DNA from: CBDAQR01 sp965199055
GTDB taxonomy: Bacteria; Pseudomonadota; Gammaproteobacteria; Pseudomonadales; Halieaceae
Direction: 5' to 3'
NCBI GenBank assembly: GCA_965199055.1
Contig: CBDAQR010000004.1
Span: 1,550,001-1,614,000 of the forward strand
DNA length: 64,000 nucleotides
Position 1 is the stretch's first letter, and each line of letters opens with the position of its first letter. A model generated the notes under the pieces. The model saw only the letters and a program-made list of their open reading frames with translations, was not told the origin of the DNA and did not search any database. Of the stretch, positions 34,036 to 43,389 are shown piece after piece. The translations under genes and the position numbers were made by a program.

Positions 34036-34653
34036 TTGGAAATTGTATGCCTGGACATGGAGGGCGTATTGGTGCCCGAAATCTGGATTGAATTCGCAGA
34101 AAAGACGGGTATCGACGAGTTACGCGCCACGACGCGAGATATTCCGGATTACGATGTGTTGATGCGCCAGCGGCTGGGCCTGCTGAAGCAGCATGGTCTC
34201 AAGATTGATGATATCCAGGCTGTGATCGCCACCCTGAGTCCACTTCCCGGTGCAGCGGAGTTTGTCGATTGGCTGCGGCAGCAGTTTCAGGTGATTATCC
34301 TTTCAGATACGTTCTACGAATTTTCCGCACCTCTGATGGCGCAGCTGAACTGGCCCACCTTGTTTTGTCATCGCTTGATTACAGACGAGCAGGGCAATGT
34401 TGTTGACTACAAGCTGCGCCAGGAAGATCCCAAGAGAGCCTCGGTCAAAGCATTGCACAGTCTAAACTACCGCGTCATAGCCGCAGGCGACTCATATAAC
34501 GACACCACTATGTTGGAAGAGGCCGATGTGGGATTCCTGATCCATGCCCCTGACAACGTCATTGCGGAGTTCCCGCAGTTCGCGGCCATGAACAGCCACG
34601 CTGAGCTCAAACAGGCTATCGCTGACGCCTCGGATCGCGCGATTCGGTTATAG
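34036..34653 (+). CDS. thrH: Phosphoserine phosphatase / homoserine phosphotransferase ThrH
   Basis: A HAD enzyme that dephosphorylates phosphoserine and can pass the phosphate to homoserine, bridging serine and threonine synthesis. The 205 residues align along their length with Pseudomonas ThrH. The nucleophile motif is LDMEGVLVPE with Asp7, motif II is ILSDTFYEFS and motif IV is AAGDSYNDTTML. The start is TTG at 34036, supported by CAGGAG eight bases upstream and by the conserved MEIxCLD beginning. It overlaps the end of convergent pabB by six bases. Confidence 0.95.
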   Translation: MEIVCLDMEGVLVPEIWIEFAEKTGIDELRATTRDIPDYDVLMRQRLGLLKQHGLKIDDIQAVIATLSPLPGAAEFVDWLRQQFQVIILSDTFYEFSAPLMAQLNWPTLFCHRLITDEQGNVVDYKLRQEDPKRASVKALHSLNYRVIAAGDSYNDTTMLEEADVGFLIHAPDNVIAEFPQFAAMNSHAELKQAIADASDRAIRL

Positions 34654-36006
34654 CCGAGTCGTCTCCAAGGCCTGCATAAAACGACCGACCTTGTCCCAGG
34701 TCTCCTGGTATTCATGTTCCCACTCTGAATCTGCCACGATACCGCCGCCGCCCCAGCACACTATTTCGCCTTTTGAGCAGCGCAATGAACGTATGGCGAT
34801 ATTGCTGTCCATTCTCCCATCGGCGCTGATGTAGAGCATCGAGCCGCAGTAGGCCTCACGGTTTTGCGGCTCCAGTTCTTCGATGATCTCCATTGAACGG
34901 CGCTTTGGTGCGCCCGTTATTGAGCCCCCGGGAAAACTGTCTCGCAGTAGGTCGATCGCACTGCGCCCCGGCAGAAGCTCGCCGCTGACAGTGCTTACGA
35001 GATGATGCACCGTCGGGTAGCTCTCCAATTCGAAGAGGCGATCAACTCGAATACTACCCGGTACGCAATTGCGTCCCAGATCATTGCGCAGCAGATCGAC
35101 AATCATGAGGTTTTCTGCTCGGTCCTTGGGTGACATGCGCAGCTCGTCTGCGGCCAGTCGGTCTGCCGCTGGATCGTTGTGACGGGGTCGGGTGCCCTTA
35201 ATGGGGCGGGTCTCAACATGATGTCCGGTGAGCGCGAGAAACCGTTCCGGTGATAGGCACAGCAGATGCTCGTCTTCGAGTGTGCGCATATATCCGGCAA
35301 AGGGTGCCGAAGCCGTTGGCCGCAGGTGTAGATATGCCTGCCATGGGTCCCCGCGATAGCTGGCGGAGAAGCGCTGGGCGAAGTTAGCTTGATAACAGTC
35401 GCCGGCCAGGATGTAGCGTTGGATGCGCTGCAGAGCCTCCCGGTACTGGTCACGGCTCAAATCCGCTTGAAATTGGCTCTCTAACTCAAAAGGCTCATCA
35501 GAGCTCTCCTTGCGCGGCGATCTCAATCGTTCTAGAAGTGCGGATTGGCGTGACGCGCTTTGCTGGGGAAGTGCCACAAATGTGCAGCGCTGCAGGAGAT
35601 GGTCTTGCACCAACGCCCAATCGTAAAAATGCAAATTGGCGCGTCCGGACTGTCCTGGAGAGAGGTGTTGCAGCGGCGCGCCCAGGGCGTAATCGATGTA
35701 TCCCGCAATACCGCCACAGAAAGGAATGTCTTCCGCGGGGGCAACCAGGCCTCCACAGTAGTTAGAATGCACTTTAAGTAGAGTGCGAAAATAGGTTTCA
35801 ACATCCTCATAGGTTGTTGATTTATTGTAATAAAACTCCAGATTCTCTACGGGATCGGCAGTCAGGATATCAAACCGGCCAGCCTGGGTGTGGGGATGCG
35901 ATGAGTCCAATAACAGGGGCCCCGGTAGCTGGCGGACGCTTTCGAAATAAGCGGAGCTATCCGGGTGGTAGGGTAGTTCTTCAAGGTGAATCGTATCAGC
36001 TGTCAT
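34648..36006 (-). CDS. pabB: Aminodeoxychorismate synthase component I
   Basis: Makes 4-amino-4-deoxychorismate from chorismate with ammonia from PabA, for p-aminobenzoate and folate. The 452-residue protein has the chorismate-binding signatures RPIKGTRPR with the catalytic Lys typical of PabB, MIVDLLRNDLGRNC, SFPGGSITGAPK and EPQNREAYCGSMLYIS. The PIKGT motif supports PabB rather than anthranilate synthase TrpE. It is convergent with thrH, with a six-base overlap. Upstream is the 242-base control region of the propionate operon on the other strand. Confidence 0.94.
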   Translation of the reverse strand: MTADTIHLEELPYHPDSSAYFESVRQLPGPLLLDSSHPHTQAGRFDILTADPVENLEFYYNKSTTYEDVETYFRTLLKVHSNYCGGLVAPAEDIPFCGGIAGYIDYALGAPLQHLSPGQSGRANLHFYDWALVQDHLLQRCTFVALPQQSASRQSALLERLRSPRKESSDEPFELESQFQADLSRDQYREALQRIQRYILAGDCYQANFAQRFSASYRGDPWQAYLHLRPTASAPFAGYMRTLEDEHLLCLSPERFLALTGHHVETRPIKGTRPRHNDPAADRLAADELRMSPKDRAENLMIVDLLRNDLGRNCVPGSIRVDRLFELESYPTVHHLVSTVSGELLPGRSAIDLLRDSFPGGSITGAPKRRSMEIIEELEPQNREAYCGSMLYISADGRMDSNIAIRSLRCSKGEIVCWGGGGIVADSEWEHEYQETWDKVGRFMQALETTRL

Positions 36007-36097
36007 TTTTCGTAGATTATTGAGTCAAAAACTACGCATACCACTGTTTACACCGCTAACTTGCAGGGGTACTTCGTTGCTGGAGTGCCCGGTTAAA

Positions 36098-36126
36098 TTG
36101 ACTTTCAGGGTCTGAAAACGTATCGT
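36098..36126 (+). promoter_or_regulatory. Candidate promoter of the propionate operon with palindrome in spacer
   Basis: TTGACT at 36098-36103, a 17-base spacer and TATCGT at 36121-36126 form a fair sigma-70 promoter. Inside the spacer is a perfect inverted repeat TTTCAG-GGT-CTGAAA (36103-36117). A dyad exactly between the two boxes would let a dimeric repressor or a MerR-type activator control the operon. The regulator is not identified. Confidence 0.45.
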
Positions 36127-36194
36127 TGTCCGCCGTTTATGGCGTTGTGCAGCATCCTAAGCGCGACGCTGATTTCATGCAAACCAGGAGCCTC

Positions 36195-36236
36195 ATGGAA
36201 GGCCGCCGGGAGGCCTTAGGCCTCTCTTTGATCTGA
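36195..36236 (+). CDS. Possible 13-codon leader ORF before the carboxylase operon
   Basis: AGGAG at 36186-36190 is followed four bases later by ATG and 13 codons (MEGRREALGLSLI), ending 12 bases before the ATG of the carboxyltransferase gene, which itself has no good ribosome site. A perfect hairpin GAGGCC-TTA-GGCCTC (36210-36224) lies within it. This could be a translational-coupling leader or chance; composition shows no obvious attenuation codons. Confidence 0.25.
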   Translation: MEGRREALGLSLI

Positions 36237-36248
36237 GAACCCAGAACT

Positions 36249-37976
36249 ATGAGCAATACCAAGGGACTGGCACCATCGCTGAACAACCCCTTTGCCCCGA
36301 AAGTCGACGTTGAATTCACAGTGCCCGGCCAAGTTGCCACTGAACCTGGCATCTACGAAGAGGCTCTGAAAGCAGGCCATGATTTGCAACAGCGCCCGCG
36401 ACTTGCCGCTGGCGTAAAAAATATCGAACGGCAACATCAGAAGAAGCGTATGACGATCTGGGAACGGATCGATGTACTGACCGACGAAGAGCCTATTATT
36501 TTGTTCCAGAACTGGGGGCCAAATCTCGATGGCGCCTCACTGGTCACCGCCATCATCAAGGTCAACGGGCGCGACGTTGCACTGTACGGACATGACTTTA
36601 CCGTGCGTGCGGGCTCAATGGATGCCACCAACGGCAAAAAGTTGGCGCGTTTGTTTGAGCTGGCGGCGAAGCGGCGGATTCCGCTGGTAGGGCTTAATGA
36701 CTCGGCGGGTGCATATATCCCCGCTGGTGTGGGTGGACTTGATGGTTATGCAGATGCCTTTACGGCGCTGCGCAAAATCTCCGGCGTTGTCCCCAGTATT
36801 ATGTGCATGTTCGGCTTCAATGCCGGCGGTGGTTCTTATCTACCGCGCCAGGGCAGCTTTCTGATTCAGCCCAATGACACCTTTTTTGGGCTCACCGGTC
36901 CCGGTGTAGTGAAATCGGTGCTCGGCGAGGACGTAACCCCGGATGAACTGGGTGGTCCCAACGTGCACAGCCAGACCGGCGTCAACGATTTTGTGGTACC
37001 TGATGAAGTAGCGGCGCTCAAGAAAGTTAGAGAACTGCTGAATTACCTTCCGAGCTACAACGGCGAGCAGGCACCACAGCAGGTGTCTTCCGATCCGATC
37101 ACCCGCAAAACCTGGGACATCGACATCCTGCTCAAGAAAGCGTTTAACTCTCCCACGGGATACAACACGCCCGTCGACATATCGATCCTCCTGCAACAGC
37201 TATGCGACCATGGTGATTTCCTGGAAATACAGGCAGAACGGGCGCGAAATACCGTGACAGCCCTCGGCCGCATGGGCGGTAATGTGATCGGCTTCGTCGC
37301 CAATAACTCTGCGGTGGCTTCTGGCCAGATCGACATCGACGCTGCCTACAAAAACGCACGTTTTATTCGCTTTTGTAATCTCTACAACATACCGGTGATC
37401 TTCCTCGAGGATACGACCGGCTTTCTGCCCGGCCGTGACCAGGAATCAGGCGGAATCGTGCAGGCGGGCAGGGCGATGCTCGATGCCATTGTCGACTTAC
37501 GTACGCCACGTTTCCTGGTGATTGTGCGCAATGCCTTCGGTGGAGCGTATGCGTCTTACAATAACTATCCGACAGGGGCTGACTTTGTCTGTGCTTTGCC
37601 GACGACACGGCTCGCCGTGATGGGCCCTGCGGGCGTTGAGTATGTTTACAAAGATGAGCTACGCGCCATTCGCGGAGCGGTGGCCGGCAGGATCGCCGAT
37701 GCTGAAAAGCAGCAACTCGAAGCTGGGCTCAGCGCGGAAGAAGCCAAGGCCGCAGCTGAAGCCGCGGTTGCCGAATGGGTGCGCGCCGAAGAGGCGGACC
37801 TGGCGGTTCGCTACGAGCGCGAGCTGATGAACCCCAATGAAGCACTGAGCCTGGGCTCTATTTCACAAATCGTCATGCCGTCGGACCTGCGACAGGTCCT
37901 GGCAGAAAATATGGAATTCCACCTGCGCCACTACACGCCGGAGCCGATGACCGGTATCCAGCGAGAGTTCCACTAA
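36249..37976 (+). CDS. Acyl-CoA carboxylase carboxyltransferase subunit
   Basis: The carboxyltransferase of a biotin-dependent acyl-CoA carboxylase, 575 residues. Its place in front of epimerase, methylmalonyl-CoA mutase and MeaB genes points to propionyl-CoA as substrate. The crotonase-like double domain is clear: GHDFTVRAGSMDATNGKKLA and GLNDSAGAYIPAGVGG in the N-half, and FLEDTTGFLPGRDQESGGIV and NAFGGAYASYNNYPTG in the C-half. A 45-residue N-terminal extension and an alanine/glutamate-rich helix near 490-525 make it longer than usual PccB (about 510-540). Carboxyltransferase first, biotin carboxylase second is the gene order here. No strong Shine-Dalgarno. Confidence 0.88.
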   Translation: MSNTKGLAPSLNNPFAPKVDVEFTVPGQVATEPGIYEEALKAGHDLQQRPRLAAGVKNIERQHQKKRMTIWERIDVLTDEEPIILFQNWGPNLDGASLVTAIIKVNGRDVALYGHDFTVRAGSMDATNGKKLARLFELAAKRRIPLVGLNDSAGAYIPAGVGGLDGYADAFTALRKISGVVPSIMCMFGFNAGGGSYLPRQGSFLIQPNDTFFGLTGPGVVKSVLGEDVTPDELGGPNVHSQTGVNDFVVPDEVAALKKVRELLNYLPSYNGEQAPQQVSSDPITRKTWDIDILLKKAFNSPTGYNTPVDISILLQQLCDHGDFLEIQAERARNTVTALGRMGGNVIGFVANNSAVASGQIDIDAAYKNARFIRFCNLYNIPVIFLEDTTGFLPGRDQESGGIVQAGRAMLDAIVDLRTPRFLVIVRNAFGGAYASYNNYPTGADFVCALPTTRLAVMGPAGVEYVYKDELRAIRGAVAGRIADAEKQQLEAGLSAEEAKAAAEAAVAEWVRAEEADLAVRYERELMNPNEALSLGSISQIVMPSDLRQVLAENMEFHLRHYTPEPMTGIQREFH

Positions 37977-38006
37977 GCGCCGCAACAGATATTCAAGGAA
38001 AGCTAC

Positions 38007-40814
38007 GTGTCTAACGACTATTACCTCAATAATCCCCTGATCCATAGGGACCGCCGTCTGGGGCGTCGCCCCTCTGCCTGGGTCAACCAGTTTGACTGCA
38101 CCCACTTGCGCCCACTGGTTATTTGTCGCGGCCCTATCCGCAAGGAGGCGATGGATGTCTTCGAAGAGATGGGTATCGACCACTACGGTATTTTGCTCTC
38201 TGAAAAAGATTCGATCGTGTATCGCAATGCACTTGCGCCGGAATTGCGCGCGCTGACGCACCCTGATCGCATTCATCGGGTACCGGATTACACGGGTATC
38301 AACAAGGAAGAGCGTAACGAGCGCATTGAGCAGATCATCAGCATTGCGAAGGACAATGGGTACAACTCGGTGTTCGCCGGCTATGGCTTCATGGCTGAAG
38401 ACGAGACGATGGTTGCGGCCCTGGAGCGCGCCGGCCTCAATTTCATTGGCCCCTGTTCCAAGACCGTTCACGACGCCGGCCTAAAAGACGAAGCGAAGCG
38501 TACGGCACTGGCAGTGGGTGTGAGCGTGACGCCTGGTATCGACAACGGTACCGCTCTGGCACTGCTCAAAAAGCACCCTGATGCGGCGGCCCTGAAGGCA
38601 TTGTGCGAAGAACACGACCTTACGGTAGAGGGGCTCGATGACGATGCCATCGCGCTTGAGGACAAAGCCGATCGAGTATTGGCCGCTTCCTATACCAAAG
38701 GTATTGATCTCTATACGGTCGACGAGCTTTGTGACGCGCTCACCGAAGCCGTCGAAAAGATGGCCTCGGACTATCCGGAGAACCGTATTCGTCTGAAAGC
38801 CATCAGCGGTGGCGGGGGTAAGGGTCAACGCATCCTGGGGCTCGGCGAGGCGGCGAAGACACCCGAGATGGTTCGAGAGATTCTCAACGAGGTGAAGACC
38901 ACTGGTGTCGGGGATAACAAAAACGTACTCGTTGAACTCAATATCGAAACCACTCGACATCAGGAAATCCAGGTTATTGGCAATGGCAGCTGGACCTTGG
39001 CGATGGGCGGACGTGATTGCTCGCTACAAATGCACGAGCAAAAGCTGCTCGAAGTTTCCGTTACTACGGAGTCGCTGCAGCGCGCATTGGCCGCCGCCGA
39101 AGCGGCAGGGCAAGCTGAGGAAGCGAAGGTGCTGGCCCAGGACGTTAAGACCCTGCAGGCGATGGAAGAAGAATCGGAGCGCTTCGGTGAGGCGGTGGGC
39201 CTGGATTCGGTATCGACATTCGAGTGTATTGTCGACCGCGACAAACACTTCTTCATGGAGATGAACACTCGCATTCAGGTGGAGCACCGGGTTACGGAGC
39301 TGTGTTACGCGCTTAAGTTCACCAACCCGGAGAACAGCGACGATAATTTTGTTGTGGAATCCCTGGTTGAGGCCATGGTGTTGCTGGCCGCCCACGGCGA
39401 AAAGTTGCCCAAGCCTGATCGAGTCCCTCGCAGTAACGACTCTGTGGAAGCGCGACTCAATGCGACCAACCAGGCTCTGCAGCCCCATGCCGGTGGTGTT
39501 ATCGATTTCTGGTCGGACGCGATGGAAGGCGAAATCCGCGACGATCAGGGCGTCAGCTTGCACAACCCCGACACCGACGTGTTCATGAAGTACACCCTGG
39601 CCGGTGCCTACGACTCCAATATCGCGCTCTTGCTGACCGTTGGTGAGAGCCGGCTGGATACCTACCAGAACATGGCTGAGGTCATTCGGCGCACCACAAT
39701 GAGTGGTCGAGACCTGGCCACCAATCTGGAATTTCACTACGGCCTGGTCAACTGGTTCATCGGCCAAAATATTAATGCGCGACCTACGACGCGCTTTATC
39801 GTGCCTTACCTGACCGCCGTCGGTGAACTAAAGCATCTCGCCAATGATATCGATCTGGTCTACGCCTATGACCAGATGGAAAAGCGCACTGTTGCGAGCG
39901 CCGATGAAGCGGTCCAAAAGCAATGGAAGGAGGCCTTCGAACGCAAGTACTCTCTGTTGCGCCGGCCACTGGACAAACTGCTGCAAGAGCCGCACCTGTT
40001 GTCTGGCTGGCTCAGTGTGAATCGCGATAGCTACACCATGATCGATGGCAAGGTAAGTTGGAACGAAAACCCTGTCGAGTTGCTGGCAGATACCTACCAC
40101 TTCCTGGACATGAACTACATGCCGGGCGAGCCGGCTGCCAACATGATCTGGGACCATGATGATCAGCTCTTGCAAGCGGCAACCGATTTTTACCTGGAGC
40201 TGAATAATCGTCTGAGCGCGGAAGACTGGGTGGAATTGCAGACGGTCCTCGGCGAAGACGCCGCGCCAGAAGGCTTTACCGATGAGCAGTGGCAGCAAGT
40301 GCGCTCGGCGCACCTGGGTTACCAGTGCGGCATGGATATCCTCGCCGTGCTGCCGGCGCTGGCGGAGAAGAGCGGCTACTTTGATCTGTGCGTGAATTCA
40401 GACCTGACTATCCATATTCCTGAGCGCTTGCTGGATACTGAGCTGCAGGAGCGCATGGCAAAAGTCCTGGTACCTCCGCCTGCTGCCAGCGGAGACGAAA
40501 TACTTGCCGAGAGCGGCGGTATGTTTTACCCGCGCGAGACGCCGGAATCACAGCGCTATGTCGAAGAAGGCACGCACTTTAATGAAGGTGATCCGCTTTA
40601 CATCGTTGAAGTAATGAAGATGTTTAACAAAGTGTATGCACCGTTCTCCGGCACTGTCGACAAAGTGCTGGTAGAAGAAGATGGCGTCATCATCAGCAAG
40701 AGCCAGCCCTTGTTCAAGATTACGCCGGATGAAGTCATCGTAGTGGAATCGCCCGAAGAGGTGCGTGCACGGCGCCGTGAGGCAACCACGGCCTTCCTGG
40801 AACAATTGCTATAG
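38007..40814 (+). CDS. Atypical biotin carboxylase fused to biotin carrier domain
   Basis: A 935-residue protein that should carboxylate its own biotin with ATP and bicarbonate and pass CO2 to the carboxyltransferase encoded just upstream. The biotin-carboxylase N-domain lies at about 30-180 (FAGYGFMAEDE, LNFIGPCSKT). An insert of roughly 65 residues (about 185-250) separates it from the ATP-grasp glycine loop ISGGGGKGQRIL. MEMNTRIQVEHRVTELC marks the active site. Residues 600-830 form a long region I do not recognise, and a biotinyl domain ends the protein with EVMKMFNKVYAPF and biotin-accepting Lys871. Ordinary PccA/AccC proteins lack both the insert and the long middle part. Ten bases before the epimerase gene. 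Confidence 0.85.
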   Translation: MSNDYYLNNPLIHRDRRLGRRPSAWVNQFDCTHLRPLVICRGPIRKEAMDVFEEMGIDHYGILLSEKDSIVYRNALAPELRALTHPDRIHRVPDYTGINKEERNERIEQIISIAKDNGYNSVFAGYGFMAEDETMVAALERAGLNFIGPCSKTVHDAGLKDEAKRTALAVGVSVTPGIDNGTALALLKKHPDAAALKALCEEHDLTVEGLDDDAIALEDKADRVLAASYTKGIDLYTVDELCDALTEAVEKMASDYPENRIRLKAISGGGGKGQRILGLGEAAKTPEMVREILNEVKTTGVGDNKNVLVELNIETTRHQEIQVIGNGSWTLAMGGRDCSLQMHEQKLLEVSVTTESLQRALAAAEAAGQAEEAKVLAQDVKTLQAMEEESERFGEAVGLDSVSTFECIVDRDKHFFMEMNTRIQVEHRVTELCYALKFTNPENSDDNFVVESLVEAMVLLAAHGEKLPKPDRVPRSNDSVEARLNATNQALQPHAGGVIDFWSDAMEGEIRDDQGVSLHNPDTDVFMKYTLAGAYDSNIALLLTVGESRLDTYQNMAEVIRRTTMSGRDLATNLEFHYGLVNWFIGQNINARPTTRFIVPYLTAVGELKHLANDIDLVYAYDQMEKRTVASADEAVQKQWKEAFERKYSLLRRPLDKLLQEPHLLSGWLSVNRDSYTMIDGKVSWNENPVELLADTYHFLDMNYMPGEPAANMIWDHDDQLLQAATDFYLELNNRLSAEDWVELQTVLGEDAAPEGFTDEQWQQVRSAHLGYQCGMDILAVLPALAEKSGYFDLCVNSDLTIHIPERLLDTELQERMAKVLVPPPAASGDEILAESGGMFYPRETPESQRYVEEGTHFNEGDPLYIVEVMKMFNKVYAPFSGTVDKVLVEEDGVIISKSQPLFKITPDEVIVVESPEEVRARRREATTAFLEQLL

Positions 40815-40823
40815 GTACTGACA

Positions 40824-41234
40824 ATGATTACTGCACTGGACCACATCGCCATCGCGGTGCCGGATTTCGAACGGGCTATCAAGCGGTTTATGGAAGACTT
40901 CGGTCTGCCTTTTGAGGGCACCGAAGATGTCGAGGCGGCCAAGACCTCCACAGCGTTTTTCCCCCTGCCGCCGACTAATATTGAACTGGTGCATCCCTTG
41001 AATGGCGAAGGTGCTATTGCCGGCTATCTCGAAAAGAAGGGTGGCGGCCTGCATCATATTTGTTTCCGCTCAGACAATATCGAGGAAGACATTGCGCGCC
41101 TGAAGGACAAGGGCTACCAGTTCATTGGTGATGGGCCGACCCCGGGTGCCCACAATTCAAAGGTGATCTTCATTCATCCCAAGAGCTGTGACGGCGTGCT
41201 TATCGAAATCAACCAGCCCGCGGACGAACACTGA
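40824..41234 (+). CDS. mce: Methylmalonyl-CoA epimerase
   Basis: Interconverts the (S)- and (R)-methylmalonyl-CoA isomers, linking carboxylase and mutase. It is a 136-residue VOC-fold protein of usual length. The metal ligands are in ALDHIAIAVPD (His), NIELVHPL (Glu/His), GGGLHHICFRS (His) and GVLIEIN (Glu). It sits between the biotin carboxylase and mutase genes, as expected for the pathway, and is separated from the mutase by a single base. Confidence 0.95.
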   Translation: MITALDHIAIAVPDFERAIKRFMEDFGLPFEGTEDVEAAKTSTAFFPLPPTNIELVHPLNGEGAIAGYLEKKGGGLHHICFRSDNIEEDIARLKDKGYQFIGDGPTPGAHNSKVIFIHPKSCDGVLIEINQPADEH

Positions 41235-41235
41235 T

Positions 41236-43389
41236 ATGAGTATTTACGACAAGGACTCAACCACACCTGAGGCCTGGAAAGAGACCGCTACGGCCCAGAT
41301 GAAGGGCAAAAGCCCGGACGAACTGACCTGGGACACGCCAGAGGGCATCCCCGTAAAGCCCCTGTACACGGCGGCAGACACTGAGAATCTGGAATACACC
41401 GATACGATGCCCGGCATGTCGCCGTATATCCGCGGTCCCCAGGCGACGATGTACGCGGGGCGCCCCTGGACGATTCGCCAGTACGCGGGTTTCTCTACGG
41501 CGGAAGAGTCCAATGCCTTTTACCGCAAGGCACTGGCTGCAGGTGGCCAGGGTGTATCGGTGGCTTTTGATTTGGCGACGCACCGTGGCTATGACTCCGA
41601 CCATCCGCGTGTGACTGGCGACGTCGGCAAGGCCGGTGTCGCTATTGACTCAGTGGAGGATATGAAGATCCTGTTCGACGGTATCCCGCTGGACAAGGTC
41701 TCTGTCTCCATGACTATGAACGGCGCGGTATTGCCGGTGTTGGCGGGCTACATCGTCGCGGCGGAAGAACAAGGTGTGAGCCAGGATCAGCTGGCGGGTA
41801 CGATTCAGAACGATATTCTGAAAGAGTTCATGGTGCGCAACACTTACATCTATCCGCCCGCACCGAGCATGAAGATCATTGGCGATATCATTGCCTACTG
41901 TTCGGAGAATATGCCGAAGTTCAATACCATATCGATCTCCGGCTACCACATACAGGAAGCCGGTGCGAACGCTGCGCTGGAACTTGCGTATACGCTGGCG
42001 GACGGCAAAGAATACATTCGCACCGCGATTTCGGCGGGACTGGATATCGATAAGTTTGCACCGCGCTTGAGCTTCTTCTGGGGCATTGGCATGAACTTCT
42101 ATATGGAGATTGCCAAAATGCGGGCGGCGCGCTTGCTTTGGGCGCGGATCGTCTCGGAGTTCAATCCACAAAACCCGAAGAGTTCCATGCTGCGCACCCA
42201 TAGCCAGACCTCCGGCTGGTCGCTGACGGAGCAGGACCCCTATAACAATGTGGTACGCACAACGATAGAAGCGATGGCCGCGGTGTTTGGCGGCACTCAG
42301 TCGCTGCACACCAATGCCCTGGACGAGGCGATCGCGTTGCCGACTGAATTTTCTTCGCGTATCGCGCGCAACACCCAGCTCATCATTCAGGAAGAGTCAG
42401 GCATCACCAATGTCGTTGATCCCTGGGGTGGCTCCTACATGATGGAGAGTCTGACCCAGGATATTGCGGACAAGGCCTGGGAGTTGATCGAGGAGATCGA
42501 AGAGCAGGGCGGTATGGCAAAAGCCATCGAAACCGGACTGCCAAAATTGCGCATTGAAGAGGCAGCGGCCAAGAAGCAGGCTCGTATCGACCGCGGCGAC
42601 GATGTCATTGTCGGTGTTAATAAGTACACCCTCGAGCAGGAAGACGAGGTCGAGATTCTGGAGATCGACAACGAGGCCGTTCGCGACTCCCAGATCGCTC
42701 GCTTGAATCAGATTCGCAGCAGTCGAGACCAGGCGGCCGTCGATGATATCCTTGACCAGATCACGGCTTGCGCCGCCAGTGGGGAAGGTAACCTCCTGGC
42801 ACTGGCTATCGAAGCCACGCGCCGTCGCGCCTCGGGCGGGGAGATATCCGACGCTATGGAAAAAGAGTTCGGTCGCTTTAACGCGACTGCGCAAACCGTT
42901 TCTGGTGTATACGGTGCCGCTTACGAGGGCGACTCTAACTGGGAAGGTATCTCTGCTGATATTGACGGTTTCGTGGAGATACACGGTCGGCGACCACGCA
43001 TGTTGGTTGCCAAGATGGGCCAGGACGGACATGATCGCGGCGCGAAGGTAGTCGCTACCGCCTTCGCCGATGTCGGTTTCGATATCGATCTGTCCCCCAT
43101 GTTCTCAACACCGGAAGAAGTCGCCCGCCAGGCTATTGAAAACGATGTGCATGTGGTGGGTGCGTCGTCTCTGGCGGCAGGGCATAAGACGCTGGTACCC
43201 GCGCTGATTGACGAACTGAAGAAGCAGGGTGCGGACGACATCATAGTCATCGCTGGCGGCGTAATTCCACGCCAGGACTACGATGCGCTCTACAGTGCTG
43301 GCGTAAAATGCATCTTCGGGCCGGGCACTCCAATTCCTGAAGCAGCCCGTGACGTGCTCAAAGCGGTAAACGAAGTCAGCGGTGACTAA
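41236..43389 (+). CDS. scpA: Methylmalonyl-CoA mutase (B12-dependent)
   Basis: Rearranges (R)-methylmalonyl-CoA to succinyl-CoA using adenosylcobalamin. The protein has 717 residues from ATG 41236 and is a single-chain mutase: the TIM-barrel substrate domain begins with ATMYAGRPWTIRQYAGFST (substrate-binding Tyr and Arg) and includes FISISGYH-like NTISISGYHIQEAGAN. The C-terminal cobalamin domain has the DGHDRG motif with the cobalt-binding His in MGQDGHDRGAKVV. A start 48 bases upstream would overlap the epimerase gene and is rejected. It overlaps meaB by eight bases, so mutase and chaperone are made together. Confidence 0.97.
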   Translation: MSIYDKDSTTPEAWKETATAQMKGKSPDELTWDTPEGIPVKPLYTAADTENLEYTDTMPGMSPYIRGPQATMYAGRPWTIRQYAGFSTAEESNAFYRKALAAGGQGVSVAFDLATHRGYDSDHPRVTGDVGKAGVAIDSVEDMKILFDGIPLDKVSVSMTMNGAVLPVLAGYIVAAEEQGVSQDQLAGTIQNDILKEFMVRNTYIYPPAPSMKIIGDIIAYCSENMPKFNTISISGYHIQEAGANAALELAYTLADGKEYIRTAISAGLDIDKFAPRLSFFWGIGMNFYMEIAKMRAARLLWARIVSEFNPQNPKSSMLRTHSQTSGWSLTEQDPYNNVVRTTIEAMAAVFGGTQSLHTNALDEAIALPTEFSSRIARNTQLIIQEESGITNVVDPWGGSYMMESLTQDIADKAWELIEEIEEQGGMAKAIETGLPKLRIEEAAAKKQARIDRGDDVIVGVNKYTLEQEDEVEILEIDNEAVRDSQIARLNQIRSSRDQAAVDDILDQITACAASGEGNLLALAIEATRRRASGGEISDAMEKEFGRFNATAQTVSGVYGAAYEGDSNWEGISADIDGFVEIHGRRPRMLVAKMGQDGHDRGAKVVATAFADVGFDIDLSPMFSTPEEVARQAIENDVHVVGASSLAAGHKTLVPALIDELKKQGADDIIVIAGGVIPRQDYDALYSAGVKCIFGPGTPIPEAARDVLKAVNEVSGD

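Noticed and set aside
39024..39767. 247-codon minus-strand frame inside the biotin carboxylase gene
   Set aside because: Shadow of a conserved coding region; no ribosome site or domain.
41650..42309. 219-codon minus-strand frame inside the mutase gene
   Set aside because: Lies wholly within the conserved methylmalonyl-CoA mutase sequence and has no recognisable domain.
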